Shown here: piece after piece, positions 35,701 through 45,054 of the stretch | Numbering within the stretch: the stretch's first letter is position 1 | How the letters are laid out: every line of letters starts with the position of its first letter | Origin: Pedobacter glucosidilyticus DSM 23534 | GTDB lineage: Bacteria > Bacteroidota > Bacteroidia > Sphingobacteriales > Sphingobacteriaceae | NCBI RefSeq assembly: GCF_000425145.1 | Contig: NZ_AULF01000012.1 | Span: 1 to 64,000 of the forward strand | Length of the DNA: 64,000 nucleotides | Reading direction: 5' to 3' | Position numbers and translations under genes: made by a program | Notes under the pieces: generated by a model | Database searches by the model: none | The model's input: only the letters and a program-made list of their open reading frames with translations | What the model was told of the DNA's origin: nothing

Positions 35701-36237
35701 TTGGCAGCTCAAACATCAACACAATACGACGCAGTAATAAAGGTATGTAAAGACCTTTTCATGAAAAAAACCCGTGATTATGGTACCGCCTGGAGAATTT
35801 TACGTCCATCTTCTATAACAGATCAAATTTTTATTAAAGCGCAAAGAATAAGAACTTTAGAGGAGAAAAAAGTGAGTAAAGTTGGTGATGATATTAAGGG
35901 AGAATATATCGGTATCATCAATTACTGTATTATAGCTATGATACAGCTAGAGCTTGACGATAGTGCTACTACCGAGCTTGAACCTAGTATTGTAGAAGTT
36001 AATTTTGACCAAAAAGTTACCGAAACAAAAGAGCTGATGTTTGCCAAAAACCATGATTATGGCGAGGCCTGGAGAGATATGCGTGTAAGCTCTTTAACAG
36101 ATTTAATCTTGATGAAAATTTTACGTGTTAAACAAATTGAAGATAACAAAGGGCAAACAGAGGCTTCTGAAGGTGTAAAAGCTAATTATCAAGATATGAT
36201 GAATTACGCTATTTTTGCATTGATTAAATTGTCTTAA
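35701..36237 (+). CDS. DUF1599 protein with internal duplication (TTG start)
   Basis: A 178-residue protein of the DUF1599 family, which I know as conserved in Bacteroidota next to folate and triose-phosphate genes. It is built of two similar halves: CKDLFMKKTRDYGTAWR with DQIFIKAQRIRTLE in the first, and TKELMFAKNHDYGEAWR with DLILMKILRVKQIE in the second. The duplicated D-Y-G-x-A-W-R block suggests a two-fold active or binding site. The start must be TTG at 35701, because the next ATG falls inside the first repeat. It leads the operon with the DoxX-type membrane protein and shikimate kinase. Function unknown. Confidence 0.8.
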   Translation: MAAQTSTQYDAVIKVCKDLFMKKTRDYGTAWRILRPSSITDQIFIKAQRIRTLEEKKVSKVGDDIKGEYIGIINYCIIAMIQLELDDSATTELEPSIVEVNFDQKVTETKELMFAKNHDYGEAWRDMRVSSLTDLILMKILRVKQIEDNKGQTEASEGVKANYQDMMNYAIFALIKLS

Positions 36238-36255
36238 CTGATAAGCTCTTAACCT

Positions 36256-37416
36256 ATGTTACATCATAAATACATCCTTTTATTTAGTCGGATATTTGTT
36301 GGTCTCCTTTTTATTTTCTCAGGACTCATCAAATTAAACGACCCTTTAGGTTTTTCTTACAAACTGGAAGAATATTTTGAAGTTTTCCATGTTGTTTTTT
36401 TAAACCCAATTTCAGTCTATCTATCTATCTTTTTATGCGCTCTTGAAGTGGTATTAGGGGTGTTTTTACTAACTGGCATATCTTCTAAAAAGGTAAGTTG
36501 GGGTTTATTGTTATTGATTATATTTTTCACTTTCTTAACTTTTTATTCGGCAGCTTTTGATGTAGTAAAAACCTGTGGCTGTTTTGGTGATGCTATACCT
36601 TTAACACCTTGGCAATCTTTCAGTAAAGATTTAATCTTACTGGTCTTTATCATTTACATCTTCTTTAATAAAGCGCATATTAAACCTGTAGCAACAGAAA
36701 AATCTGGCCGAACAGCCATTATCTCTTTAACCATTGGCTTAACCATATTATTTGGCATCTATACTTATGCCTATTTACCTATTATAGATTTTTTACCTTA
36801 TAAAGTTGGCGCTAATATTCCGGATGCGATGCGTATACCTGAAGGTGCGCCACAAAATGAGTATGAAATTATCTATACCCTAAAAAACAAGAAAACTGGC
36901 GAGCAACAGGAAATGAGCGATAAAAAGTATCTGGAAACTAAAATTTATGAAAATCCGGATTGGGAGTTAATCAGTTCATCAGAACCTAAGCTTATAAAAC
37001 AAGGCTATCAACCAAAAATAAGCGATTTAAATATTTACGATTCGCAAGGTGTAAGCTATACCAAAGAGTTGGTAGAAAACCCATACTACAATTTAATTGC
37101 GGTTGGTTGGAAGTTAGATAAAACTAATAAAAAAGCTGCTGGAGATATTAATGCTTTGGCTATAAATGCTGCTGAAAATTTTAATATCCGTACGGTTTGG
37201 CTAACAGCAAATTCTGCTACAGATGCCGAAAAGTTTATCAAAGAAAATAAATTGGTAATGGAATTTTTTTATGCCGATGCTGTACCGCTTAAAAGTATGG
37301 TAAGGGCTAATCCGGGCTTGATTCTACTAAAAAATGGTACTGTAATCAATAAATGGTCATCTAATGCTTTGCCCAATTATAACCATTTAGTAGAACAATA
37401 CTTCAGTAAAAACTAA
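36256..37416 (+). CDS. BT_3928-like membrane protein (DoxX-type plus thioredoxin-like part)
   Basis: A 386-residue inner membrane protein. Four to five helices of DoxX/MauE type make up about residues 1-175 (GLLFIFSGLIKLNDPLGFSYK at the start, VVKTCGCFGDAIPLTPWQSF in the middle, with a Cys-x-Cys pair). The rest is a soluble domain (NPYYNLIAVGWKLD, LKSMVRANPGLILLKNGTV) with a thioredoxin-like fold but no CxxC. DoxX-type proteins handle electron transfer to quinones or redox of thiols. It is 18 bp after DUF1599 and 2 bp before aroK, so it is clearly part of that operon. Function is not established. Confidence 0.8.
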   Translation: MLHHKYILLFSRIFVGLLFIFSGLIKLNDPLGFSYKLEEYFEVFHVVFLNPISVYLSIFLCALEVVLGVFLLTGISSKKVSWGLLLLIIFFTFLTFYSAAFDVVKTCGCFGDAIPLTPWQSFSKDLILLVFIIYIFFNKAHIKPVATEKSGRTAIISLTIGLTILFGIYTYAYLPIIDFLPYKVGANIPDAMRIPEGAPQNEYEIIYTLKNKKTGEQQEMSDKKYLETKIYENPDWELISSSEPKLIKQGYQPKISDLNIYDSQGVSYTKELVENPYYNLIAVGWKLDKTNKKAAGDINALAINAAENFNIRTVWLTANSATDAEKFIKENKLVMEFFYADAVPLKSMVRANPGLILLKNGTVINKWSSNALPNYNHLVEQYFSKN

Positions 37417-37418
37417 AG

Positions 37419-37937
37419 ATGAAAATATTCTTAATAGGTTTTATGGGTTGCGGAAAATCCAGAATGGGTAAAAACCTTTCGGCCAAAATAAACCGCCCTT
37501 TTATAGATTTAGACACTTTAATAGAAAGTACACAGCATAAAACTGTACCTGAAATTTTTACTGAACTAGGTGAGAATGGTTTCAGAGAAATTGAGTGTGA
37601 TTTACTGCAAAATAGCGCTATTGCTGATGACGCTATAATTTCTACCGGTGGTGGTGCGCCTTGTTTCTTTGATAATATGGATTGGATGAACGCCAATGGG
37701 CTAACCATTTTTATTGACCCACCTGTTAAGGTTTTAGCAGATAGATTGATAAACGCCAAAACCGAGCGCCCTTTAATAAAAGGTAAAAGCTTTGATGAGC
37801 TGGTTTTGTTTGTTGAAGATAAACTAAAAGAACGCAGACCTTTTTACGAGAAAGCACAAATTTCTTTACATGGAGTGAGCTTAACACCAGAAATATTACT
37901 AGAAGAACTAGAGAAAAAAGGTATTAAACTGGTTTAA
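37419..37937 (+). CDS. aroK: Shikimate kinase
   Basis: A 172-residue kinase that phosphorylates shikimate in the chorismate pathway. Motifs: Walker A GFMGCGKSRMGK, shikimate-binding FIDLDTLIE with its Asp, GENGFREIE with the conserved Arg, and STGGGAPC. The lid region is AKTERPLIKG, and the adenine-binding part lies in the C-terminal ERRPFYEKA. Length is standard. It starts 2 bp after the BT_3928-like gene and closes the operon; beyond it begins a degraded region. Confidence 0.94.
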   Translation: MKIFLIGFMGCGKSRMGKNLSAKINRPFIDLDTLIESTQHKTVPEIFTELGENGFREIECDLLQNSAIADDAIISTGGGAPCFFDNMDWMNANGLTIFIDPPVKVLADRLINAKTERPLIKGKSFDELVLFVEDKLKERRPFYEKAQISLHGVSLTPEILLEELEKKGIKLV

Positions 37938-38006
37938 GCCAGTTATTATCTAATAATATTTTCACATGCATAGGATACATATTTTACACCTTCAATTTAG
38001 GAATTC

Positions 38007-38170
38007 CATAAGGATAATGTAATGCTGCCCTAAAGGGGAAATATGTTAGCTTTTTTTGATAAAATTCATTACATAAATCCTTTTGAACAACTCTTCTTGC
38101 TACTAAAGTAGTAATGTCAAGATTATTAAAGATAGCTGTTTCCTCATCAGCAGATCTTAGGTAAATATCT
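38007..38170 (-). pseudogene. Relic of a GH10 xylanase 3' end with a 120-bp deletion
   Basis: Bases 38007-38170 align with 41588-41871, the C-terminal coding part of the lipoprotein xylanase, at roughly 84 % identity by eye. The only length difference is one 120-bp deletion with junction at a TATAAA that is repeated exactly 120 bp apart in the intact gene (41653-41658 and 41773-41778). This fits slippage or recombination between the two TATAAA copies. The relic ends abruptly at both sides, so it cannot encode a working enzyme. Confidence 0.85.
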
Positions 38171-38511
38171 ATCTGCTGATAATCCTTTCATGTGGACAAA
38201 AAAACATAGTCATGAAATCCCTGTAATAAAGCTACAAAAAAGGTCATTGCGCTTGATTCTGAGCTTCCAAAAGCAAATTAAAGTCTTTCATACAGGGCTT
38301 AATAAAGTATTAAGGTTTGTTAAAAGCCGCTACTGACATGGCTAAACCAGCATAAATGTTCTATTTATTCCAAATTGGGACCCTTCCCAAAAAACAGGAA
38401 CAATCTCATAGAAAATCCAAGCTTTATTATTCGTTTATAGGTTTAAGACTTTGTATTTTTATTAAATAAACTATTTAATTATGGATTTTTGATTTTTTAG
38501 CTATAAAAGCG

Positions 38512-38603
38512 GAAGTATTTCAAAAATTTTTATAGCTATTACAGTAGCAAAATCAGGAATAAAAGCTGTTTTAATTCAAGACCGTTCAGCTACCATGGTA
38601 TAA
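38512..38603 (+). pseudogene. Fragment of an FAD-dependent oxidoreductase
   Basis: The plus strand reads ISKIFIAITVAKSGIKAVL followed by IQDRSATMV and a stop. This matches the Rossmann segment of FAD-dependent oxidoreductases frequent in Bacteroidota glycan loci, which usually reads SGIKVALIQDRPVLGG. The preceding GxGxxG is degraded and the remainder is lost or frameshifted. Recognition rests on one short motif, so confidence is moderate. Confidence 0.5.
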
Positions 38604-38742
38604 TCATACAGACATATTTATCTTGGGTAAATACAGAAAGGGAAATTACCAAATCATGAAAAACTTATGAGTAGATATTCTGAATTAAAAAGCCATCAAT
38701 GAATGTTCTAGCCACAATTTGTTGGGTTTTAATTTACAATTA

Positions 38743-41298
38743 ATGTATAAAAAAATGATGAGATTACTAACTATATTTTTAATTGCTGGACTTTTAAAAA
38801 CGGATGCCTATGCAGCTGTATCAGATACTATTTCTTTAAACGGTATCTGGAAATTTAAAACAGACCTTTATAAAAATGGCGAGCAGCAGAAATGGTATGA
38901 TCCTAATTATTCAAAAGACAACTGGACAGGGATGGAAGTTCCTGGTAATTGGGATTTAAAGAATGAATTTTCTGACTATACAGGGGATGCTTGGTATAGT
39001 TTTACTTTTAAAGCCAATAACAGCTGGAACAATAAACATATAAGATTGGTTTTCGAATCTGTTTATAATGATGCTGAAGTTTGGCTTAATGGTAATAAAA
39101 TTGGTGAGAACCATCTTGGTTTTCTTCAATTCTATTTTGATATTTCCAAACAATTCATAAATGGCGAAAAAAATGAAATTGTCGTAAAAGTTAATAATGT
39201 ATTTAAACGTGGTGCTATTTGGAATTGGGGTGGTATTAGAAGGCCGGTTTGGCTAGAAATTACCGAACCACAACGAATTAATAGAATAGCTATAACCACA
39301 AATCCAGATTTAATAAAGCAAATAGCTACTGTTAATGTTAAAGCAGCAATTGCTAATTATTCCATCAAGCAATCAGAAATATCTTATAGTCTGGAGATTC
39401 TTTATCAGAATAAAAGTATTTACAATTCTGGTATCCCAAAGCCTATTGCTCTAAATGGTGGCGATAGTATAATACTATCAAAAGATGTAAATTTAACTAA
39501 AACAAATACTCATTTATGGCATTTTGATCATCCAGAATTATATACTGCAAAAGTGGCTATATATGAAGGGAAACAATTATTACATGTTTATAAAGATAGG
39601 TTTGGTATAAGAAAAATAGAAGTTGATGGTTTAAAGTTAAGGCTTAACGGAGAAGAGATCAGACCCGTTGGTTTCAATCTGGTACCTGAAGATCGAATTA
39701 CTGGAAATACACTTCCATTTGATAGGATCAAGAAAATGGTAGACATGATGAAAGAAGCCGGAGCCAATATGGCAAGACTGAGCCACATGTCTCTACCTAA
39801 AGAATTTCTCGATTACTTGGATGAAAAAGGTATCATGATCTTCGAGGAAGTGTTTCTTTGGGGAAAGGACGCAATGGTAGACCCTTCACATCCACTACCA
39901 AAATTATGGCTAGAAAGATTAATCCGTCAAGAGTATAACCATCCTAGTATAATTGGATGGAGCGTAGGTAATGAAATAGGCTCTTTAGATAAAAATCCCT
40001 TAGCCAACGAATATATAAAAGTAGCTATAGAAAATGCTAAAAAATTAGATCCCCATAGATTGGCTGTTTATGTTTCAAACTCTGTATCCGTACAAGCAAA
40101 TGACGCTTCTCAATATAGTGATTTGATTATGCTAAATAGTTATAGTAATTGGGTAAAAGCTGCGGAAAAAGCTCATGAATATTTTCCAGATAAGCCGATA
40201 TTCTTCTCTGAATTTGGTGAGAATTTAACTACCGAAGATCCTAACGAGTCTATTATCGATTTCAATAAAATGTTAAAGGGAATTAAAGGTAAAGATTATA
40301 TTATAGGAGCTTCATTATGGACATTAAATGATTATAGAAGTAGTTATTGGTCGCCAAGAAAAACATGGGAAACCCTCCCTTCACAAAACAGAACCTGGGG
40401 CGTAGTTAATACTTTTCTTCAAAAAAAGAAAAGTTACGCCGCTATTCAGAAAGCTTATTTACCATTTTCTTTAGTCAATTTAACTTATTCAGTGATAAAC
40501 AATAAAGCTTCAGGCAAAATTACCTTAAAGGTGAATGAAAAATTGGATTTTCCAGCCTATCAATTAAAAGGATACCAAATTCTAGTAAAGGCTTTAACGT
40601 CTAATCGAGTTACACAAAATGCAGTAATTAAACTCCCATTATTAAGTCCTGGGGATGCAAATAAAACTTTTAATTATCAAATCAATCTATCAGAAGAATC
40701 AACAGCAGTTAAAATTAGCTTATCAGATCCTCAAAATTATTCACGATTTGATACTACCATATACATCAAAGAACCTTTAGATGTAATTATGAAATCTGTT
40801 CATACCAGTGCAGATGCAGCAAGAATTGTTTTTGAACCAAATCCTTCTGCAACACATTATACCCTAAAATATGGTATCGATAACCTGGAAAAGGAAAGTC
40901 TTGCAACCATTAACAATTTTGTACAGATTAATAATTTGAAGAGCAAAAGCAATTATCAGTTTCAGATTTTGGCGCACAACAATAAAGGAATCAAGGCTAC
41001 AGAAATCAACGAATTTAGTTTAGATGAGGATGAATTACCTCCCATAATTTGGGCAGTTGAACCTGTAAAGAATGGCTTTTTTGTATCGTTTTCTGGTAAT
41101 TCCCAAGATTACAGATACGAGATAAAATTTGGCGAAGAAGCTGGTAATTATACTAAACACCTAACCTTTAACAATTATGGTGTAATACAGATACCTGATT
41201 TGGATTCTTCAAAAACCTATTTTTTCAAACTTAGAAGAATTGTACAATGGGGGTTTGCAAGTGAATGGACAAATGAAGTTAGAGTAAAACCATTATAA
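38743..41298 (+). CDS. GH2 beta-glycosidase with fibronectin III-like C-terminus
   Basis: About 851 residues from the preferred start at 38743, which gives a signal peptide ending DAYA; the open frame begins at 38719. The GH2 order is complete: jelly roll (WKFKTDLYKN, WTGMEVPGNWDLKNEF), Ig-like domain, TIM barrel with acid/base E411 in IIGWSVGNEIGS and nucleophile E490 in IFFSEFGENLT. The last 190 residues (APNP-like VFEPNPSATHYTLKYG, KSNYQFQILAHNNKGI) look like two fibronectin type III domains. Likely beta-galactosidase, beta-glucuronidase or a xylan side-chain enzyme. It converges on the xylanase gene and shares a terminator region with it. Confidence 0.85.
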   Translation: MYKKMMRLLTIFLIAGLLKTDAYAAVSDTISLNGIWKFKTDLYKNGEQQKWYDPNYSKDNWTGMEVPGNWDLKNEFSDYTGDAWYSFTFKANNSWNNKHIRLVFESVYNDAEVWLNGNKIGENHLGFLQFYFDISKQFINGEKNEIVVKVNNVFKRGAIWNWGGIRRPVWLEITEPQRINRIAITTNPDLIKQIATVNVKAAIANYSIKQSEISYSLEILYQNKSIYNSGIPKPIALNGGDSIILSKDVNLTKTNTHLWHFDHPELYTAKVAIYEGKQLLHVYKDRFGIRKIEVDGLKLRLNGEEIRPVGFNLVPEDRITGNTLPFDRIKKMVDMMKEAGANMARLSHMSLPKEFLDYLDEKGIMIFEEVFLWGKDAMVDPSHPLPKLWLERLIRQEYNHPSIIGWSVGNEIGSLDKNPLANEYIKVAIENAKKLDPHRLAVYVSNSVSVQANDASQYSDLIMLNSYSNWVKAAEKAHEYFPDKPIFFSEFGENLTTEDPNESIIDFNKMLKGIKGKDYIIGASLWTLNDYRSSYWSPRKTWETLPSQNRTWGVVNTFLQKKKSYAAIQKAYLPFSLVNLTYSVINNKASGKITLKVNEKLDFPAYQLKGYQILVKALTSNRVTQNAVIKLPLLSPGDANKTFNYQINLSEESTAVKISLSDPQNYSRFDTTIYIKEPLDVIMKSVHTSADAARIVFEPNPSATHYTLKYGIDNLEKESLATINNFVQINNLKSKSNYQFQILAHNNKGIKATEINEFSLDEDELPPIIWAVEPVKNGFFVSFSGNSQDYRYEIKFGEEAGNYTKHLTFNNYGVIQIPDLDSSKTYFFKLRRIVQWGFASEWTNEVRVKPL

Positions 41299-41433
41299 GT
41301 CTTGTAAAACATTTATAATAATTCAATCAAGTATAAAATATCAACATATAATGTAATACTTAACTTTATAGCAGCTGCGAATCTCTTAAAATCTACAGTA
41401 AAATGGACTGAGAAAGAGCCTATTTGTAAGCGT

Positions 41434-41470
41434 AAAAAAAGCAAGCATTTTTTACATTGCTTGCTTTTTT
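41434..41470. terminator. Bidirectional terminator after GH2
   Basis: GCAAGCA (41441-41447) pairs with TGCTTGC (41458-41464), flanked by A7 on the left and T6 on the right. It ends the plus-strand GH2 transcript, 136 bp after its stop, and can act on minus-strand read-through from the xylanase. Confidence 0.8.
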
Positions 41471-41529
41471 ATGATGAATGAAGAAAAATTATCTACAAAC
41501 ATTTAAATATCACATGTATTATTTTAAAC

Positions 41530-41561
41530 AACAGTGAGCGCACTCAGAAACACTCACTGTT
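41530..41561 (-). terminator. Hairpin directly after the GH10 lipoprotein gene
   Basis: AACAGTGAG (41530-41538) is inverted at 41553-41561, loop 14 nt, starting 7 bp after the xylanase stop. On the minus strand it is followed by TTGTTTAAAATAAT, a weak tract. Confidence 0.55.
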
Positions 41562-41567
41562 TAAATG

Positions 41568-42809
41568 CTATGGATTTAATAAAACAGCATAAGGATAATG
41601 TAATGCCGCTCTAAAAGTATAGTAAGTTGGCTTTTTTTGATAAAATTCATTGTATAAAGTTGCTTCCTCTTTTAAACCTAACCAAGAATCTTTATCACCA
41701 ACGTTCCATAAAGTTATTCCCCAACGCTGTCCTATAGGAACAAGCTCTTGATAAGCCCTTGCAACTTTATAATATAAATCCTTTTGAACAACCCTTCTTG
41801 CTGCTAAAGTAGTAGCATCAAGATTGTTAAAAATAGTTGTATCCTCATTGGCAGATCTCAAAGAAATATCTAATTCAGAAATATGCACAAGTAACCCTGT
41901 AGTAGCCATTGAACTTATAGCACTTCTTACCTTAGCTATGGGAGTATTCCATTTAAGATGAAACTGCATTCCAATACCATTAATAAGAGGATCTCCTCCT
42001 TCTTTAATACTTCTTAATCTTAGAACTTTACTTCTAATAGAATCTAATTTTACTGTTTCCCATTCATGGCCATAATCGTTGTAGAATAATTTTAATCCAT
42101 AATTACGATTAGCCCTAGCAGCTTGGCGAGCAAATCGATATGCTGAATCAAGATAACTATCACCTAAATACTTATGCCATATACTTCCAGGGTCGTTTCC
42201 ATTTGGCAAAGAACGAAAATTTCCATTATCTCTTAATGCTTCATTAACTACATCCCAAGATTTAACAAGAGGAACGGAACCATTTTTGTAATTATTACTA
42301 TAATATGTAATAGTTTTGAAAATGTGTCTTTTCATAATGTTCTTCAAAGTATCAGCTTTGGCTGATGAACTAATTGGTAAATTATCTACATCAGACACAA
42401 AAGTAGGTAGACCCGCATGCCATATTAAGGTGTGCCCATGAATTCTTTTATTACCATTTAATTGTGCTGAATCTGGTATTCTAGAATTAGTCCCAACAAA
42501 GTTCCATGTAAATTTACTAGGATTTAAGGCTTTCATCTTCATCTGAAACTCTGCTGTAACACTATTATATTCCTCTCTAGCTCTTTTAGAATATAATGAA
42601 TCATTAAAATAACTCGTATTTAAGGCAACCCCTATTATAACGTTTTGATCAACATCCTTCAAAAATTCCGGAATAGAATCTGTAGTTTCATTAGTAGTTG
42701 TCACCATTTTTTGTGATGAACCTGTTTTGACTTCCTCTTTTATAGAACTTTTTTTACATCCGTACGAAAAGAGACATAAAACAATTATTATTCTTGATAA
42801 AACTTTCAT
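41568..42809 (-). CDS. GH10 endo-beta-1,4-xylanase, lipoprotein
   Basis: A 413-residue surface lipoprotein (lipobox YGC after LCLFS) that cuts internal beta-1,4-xylose bonds. GH10 motifs are HGHTLIWHAGLPTF, WDVVNEALRD with acid/base E190 and HISELDIS with nucleophile E312. WGITLWNVGDKDSWL near the C-terminus is the usual final beta-strand. No extra binding domain is attached. It is the last gene of the unit CBM protein - GLUG protein - xylanase. A relic of a close paralogue lies 3.5 kb away at 38007. It is only remotely similar to the two GH10 enzymes at 60090 and 61723. Confidence 0.93.
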   Translation of the reverse strand: MKVLSRIIIVLCLFSYGCKKSSIKEEVKTGSSQKMVTTTNETTDSIPEFLKDVDQNVIIGVALNTSYFNDSLYSKRAREEYNSVTAEFQMKMKALNPSKFTWNFVGTNSRIPDSAQLNGNKRIHGHTLIWHAGLPTFVSDVDNLPISSSAKADTLKNIMKRHIFKTITYYSNNYKNGSVPLVKSWDVVNEALRDNGNFRSLPNGNDPGSIWHKYLGDSYLDSAYRFARQAARANRNYGLKLFYNDYGHEWETVKLDSIRSKVLRLRSIKEGGDPLINGIGMQFHLKWNTPIAKVRSAISSMATTGLLVHISELDISLRSANEDTTIFNNLDATTLAARRVVQKDLYYKVARAYQELVPIGQRWGITLWNVGDKDSWLGLKEEATLYNEFYQKKPTYYTFRAALHYPYAVLLNP

Positions 42810-42898
42810 ATTTTAAATTTAGATGTGAATAAATACTTCTGAGTGTTCATAATTTACTAAAGCCCGTTAGAGCCGCTGATAAACGTATTTAGAATATA

Positions 42899-45013
42899 TT
42901 AAAGCTTAATTATTTTCTTAGAAACTAAACCGTTTTTTCCTGATAAACTAATATTATAATAACCACTTGAATATTCCCTCATATCAACAATCTTTACATT
43001 ATCATTTGGTCTAAGTTCAATTCTTTGCAAAATCCTTCCAGAAAAATCATATAAGATAAGCTGATTAAACATAGATTCTTGAAAGGAAATTGTTAAATAT
43101 TCATTCGTGGGATTAGGATAAGTAGTAATTTCTTCTTTTTCAAGGTCAAAACTTATAACTTTATATCCAAGATTTTCTATCGAGCCATCATTATCTACTT
43201 GAATTAGTTCATAGTAATTATTCCCTGGTGCTGGTTTATCGTGAATAAAAGAATAGTTATTAATTTGATTAGAAAATTCTGAAGCATTTATCTTTCCTAT
43301 TTCAATAAAATTCTTAGCATCTGTACTGTGCTTAATAATAAATTCTTTATTGTTATTTTCTGATAACGTAATCCATCTTAATTCTACCATATTTGATAAA
43401 GCTTTTGCTGTAAAACTTTTTAATACAATAGGTAAAGTAGTGTAGCTAAAAGAAGGATATCCGTTATTCAAAGAATTATCAATGGTCCAATAGTCATTAG
43501 ACCCATTTGCTGTTTCGCCTGTGAAATCCCAACTTGCACTTGTATAAGTGAGTTGTGTTTTCATTTCTGCGGTTGTTTTACCGGTTCCGGTACCCATAGC
43601 ACTTGTGATTAAACCACTAGTTTGTGTATCCCAAAAACAATTGGTTATTACTGCAAAGTTATAAGTTGAAAAACCCCCACGGTTTGCAGTTACTGCTCCG
43701 CCAGCTACAGAACCAGTTGAATAACAATTTATAAAAGAAAAATTACTATTTAAAACAGATCCCCTTATACGGCCAACAAAGCCAGCAACTCCAATATTAG
43801 TACCATTATTACTTGGTGCCGTAACATTTCCCTTAGCGTAACAATTTTGGATAGATCCTATCACGTCTGGATTTATAGCACCAACAAACCCACCTAAGGA
43901 GCCTTGTGTCGTCGCTGTTAAAGTTGCAGAACCTGTTGCAAAACATAAAGAAATAGTAGGTGAGCCAAGTAAATTTCCTATTAAACCACCACAGTTCCTT
44001 CCAGAACCTGTAACATTACCGGTCGCTTTACTTTTAGTAATTGTTGAAGTACCGGAGACATCGCCTATTAATCCGCCACAACTAGCTGCTCCAGAGCCAT
44101 CGGCAACACTTCCAGAAGCAGTAGTTGCCCCAGATGCGCTACAATCTGATAATGTTACACTAATAGCTTGTCCTAATAAACCTCCTACAGAAAATTGGCC
44201 TGATATTGCCCCATTAGCATAACAATTAGAAATATTTGTATTAATATTTGCGAACCCTACTAAACCTCCTATTCTCTCTCCAGAACCGATGACAGTTCCT
44301 GTTGTATAGCTATTTCTAATAAAACCAGCAGTGCCTACAGTCAGAACTGATGTTTCTCCAATAAGGCCTCCAATTCTGTTCACTCCAGTTACATTAGCTG
44401 TAGAGTAGCAACCATCTATATTATTGTTAGATGATATACCTATCAAACCGCCTGTTGATGAAGTTGAAGCAGCATTACCAGTTACAGTACCGGTAACATA
44501 AACATCATTAACAGTACCTATAGCTGTACTGATACCATCCCCAAGTCTACCAGCTAATCCACCAACCAAGCCCCGACCAGTTATACTTACAGCCAATAGT
44601 CCTAAATTACTAATTGATGAACCATTAGCAAAACCAAAAAGCCCTTGATAATCTGTATTGGGTCTATTAATATTTATACCACTAATTGTACGGTTATTCC
44701 CATTAAAGTTTCCTGTAAATTTTGTTGTGGCATCGCCAATGGGTAGCCATCCCGTATTAGTATTAGCTGTAGATGAGGCGTAGGTAGCATAGTCTGCACT
44801 GTTTTCGTCTAAACTGTTTATCAAAATGTAATTTGCGCTTAAGTTTAATCGAACATTACTGAGCTGCTCCCATGTTGTAATTTGATAAGGATCACCCATA
44901 GATCCTGTTCCGCCTGCATATTGAGCTTTTACTTTTTGAGTTAAAGCAGTTAAAAGTATGCTAGCCACTATAAAAAGCTTGGCACTCAATTTAAAATGTA
45001 TTAATCTTTTCAT
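42899..45013 (-). CDS. Secreted GLUG-repeat protein with T9SS sorting domain
   Basis: A 704-residue protein with signal peptide (ends KVKAQ). The start AGGTGSMGDPYQITTWEQL is the usual opening of GLUG proteins, and about ten GLUG repeats follow (about 100-470), with glycine-rich units such as RIGGLIGETS, SVGGLLGQ and CGGLIGDVSGT. A fibronectin-like or linker region with PIVLKSFTAKALSNMVELRW precedes a C-terminal T9SS type A domain (YPNPTNEYLTISF, SGYYNISLSGKNGLVSKKIIKL in two parts). GLUG proteins are usually adhesins or substrate-binding proteins. Context suggests xylan or cell-wall binding at the surface. Confidence 0.85.
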   Translation of the reverse strand: MKRLIHFKLSAKLFIVASILLTALTQKVKAQYAGGTGSMGDPYQITTWEQLSNVRLNLSANYILINSLDENSADYATYASSTANTNTGWLPIGDATTKFTGNFNGNNRTISGININRPNTDYQGLFGFANGSSISNLGLLAVSITGRGLVGGLAGRLGDGISTAIGTVNDVYVTGTVTGNAASTSSTGGLIGISSNNNIDGCYSTANVTGVNRIGGLIGETSVLTVGTAGFIRNSYTTGTVIGSGERIGGLVGFANINTNISNCYANGAISGQFSVGGLLGQAISVTLSDCSASGATTASGSVADGSGAASCGGLIGDVSGTSTITKSKATGNVTGSGRNCGGLIGNLLGSPTISLCFATGSATLTATTQGSLGGFVGAINPDVIGSIQNCYAKGNVTAPSNNGTNIGVAGFVGRIRGSVLNSNFSFINCYSTGSVAGGAVTANRGGFSTYNFAVITNCFWDTQTSGLITSAMGTGTGKTTAEMKTQLTYTSASWDFTGETANGSNDYWTIDNSLNNGYPSFSYTTLPIVLKSFTAKALSNMVELRWITLSENNNKEFIIKHSTDAKNFIEIGKINASEFSNQINNYSFIHDKPAPGNNYYELIQVDNDGSIENLGYKVISFDLEKEEITTYPNPTNEYLTISFQESMFNQLILYDFSGRILQRIELRPNDNVKIVDMREYSSGYYNISLSGKNGLVSKKIIKL

Positions 45014-45054
45014 AAAATTATTGTTTAAGTTTATTATAAGTTGTTTAAAAGGTG

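Larger units (their letters stand above)
37938..38742. other. 805-bp gene graveyard between aroK and GH2
   Basis: No intact gene is present. The left half contains the GH10 relic at 38007-38170 and the right half the FAD oxidoreductase relic at about 38512-38603. Frames between them are broken by stops every 10-30 codons. Bases 38171-38510 may be remains of another gene, but nothing was recognisable. The GH2 promoter should lie in the last 100 bases. Confidence 0.7.

Noticed and set aside
37403-37759. 118-codon minus-strand ORF over aroK
   Set aside because: Fully antisense to shikimate kinase, whose motifs are unambiguous.
41434-41561. Riboswitch or small RNA between GH2 and xylanase
   Set aside because: Two simple hairpins near the gene ends are fully explained as terminators; no conserved RNA motif seen.
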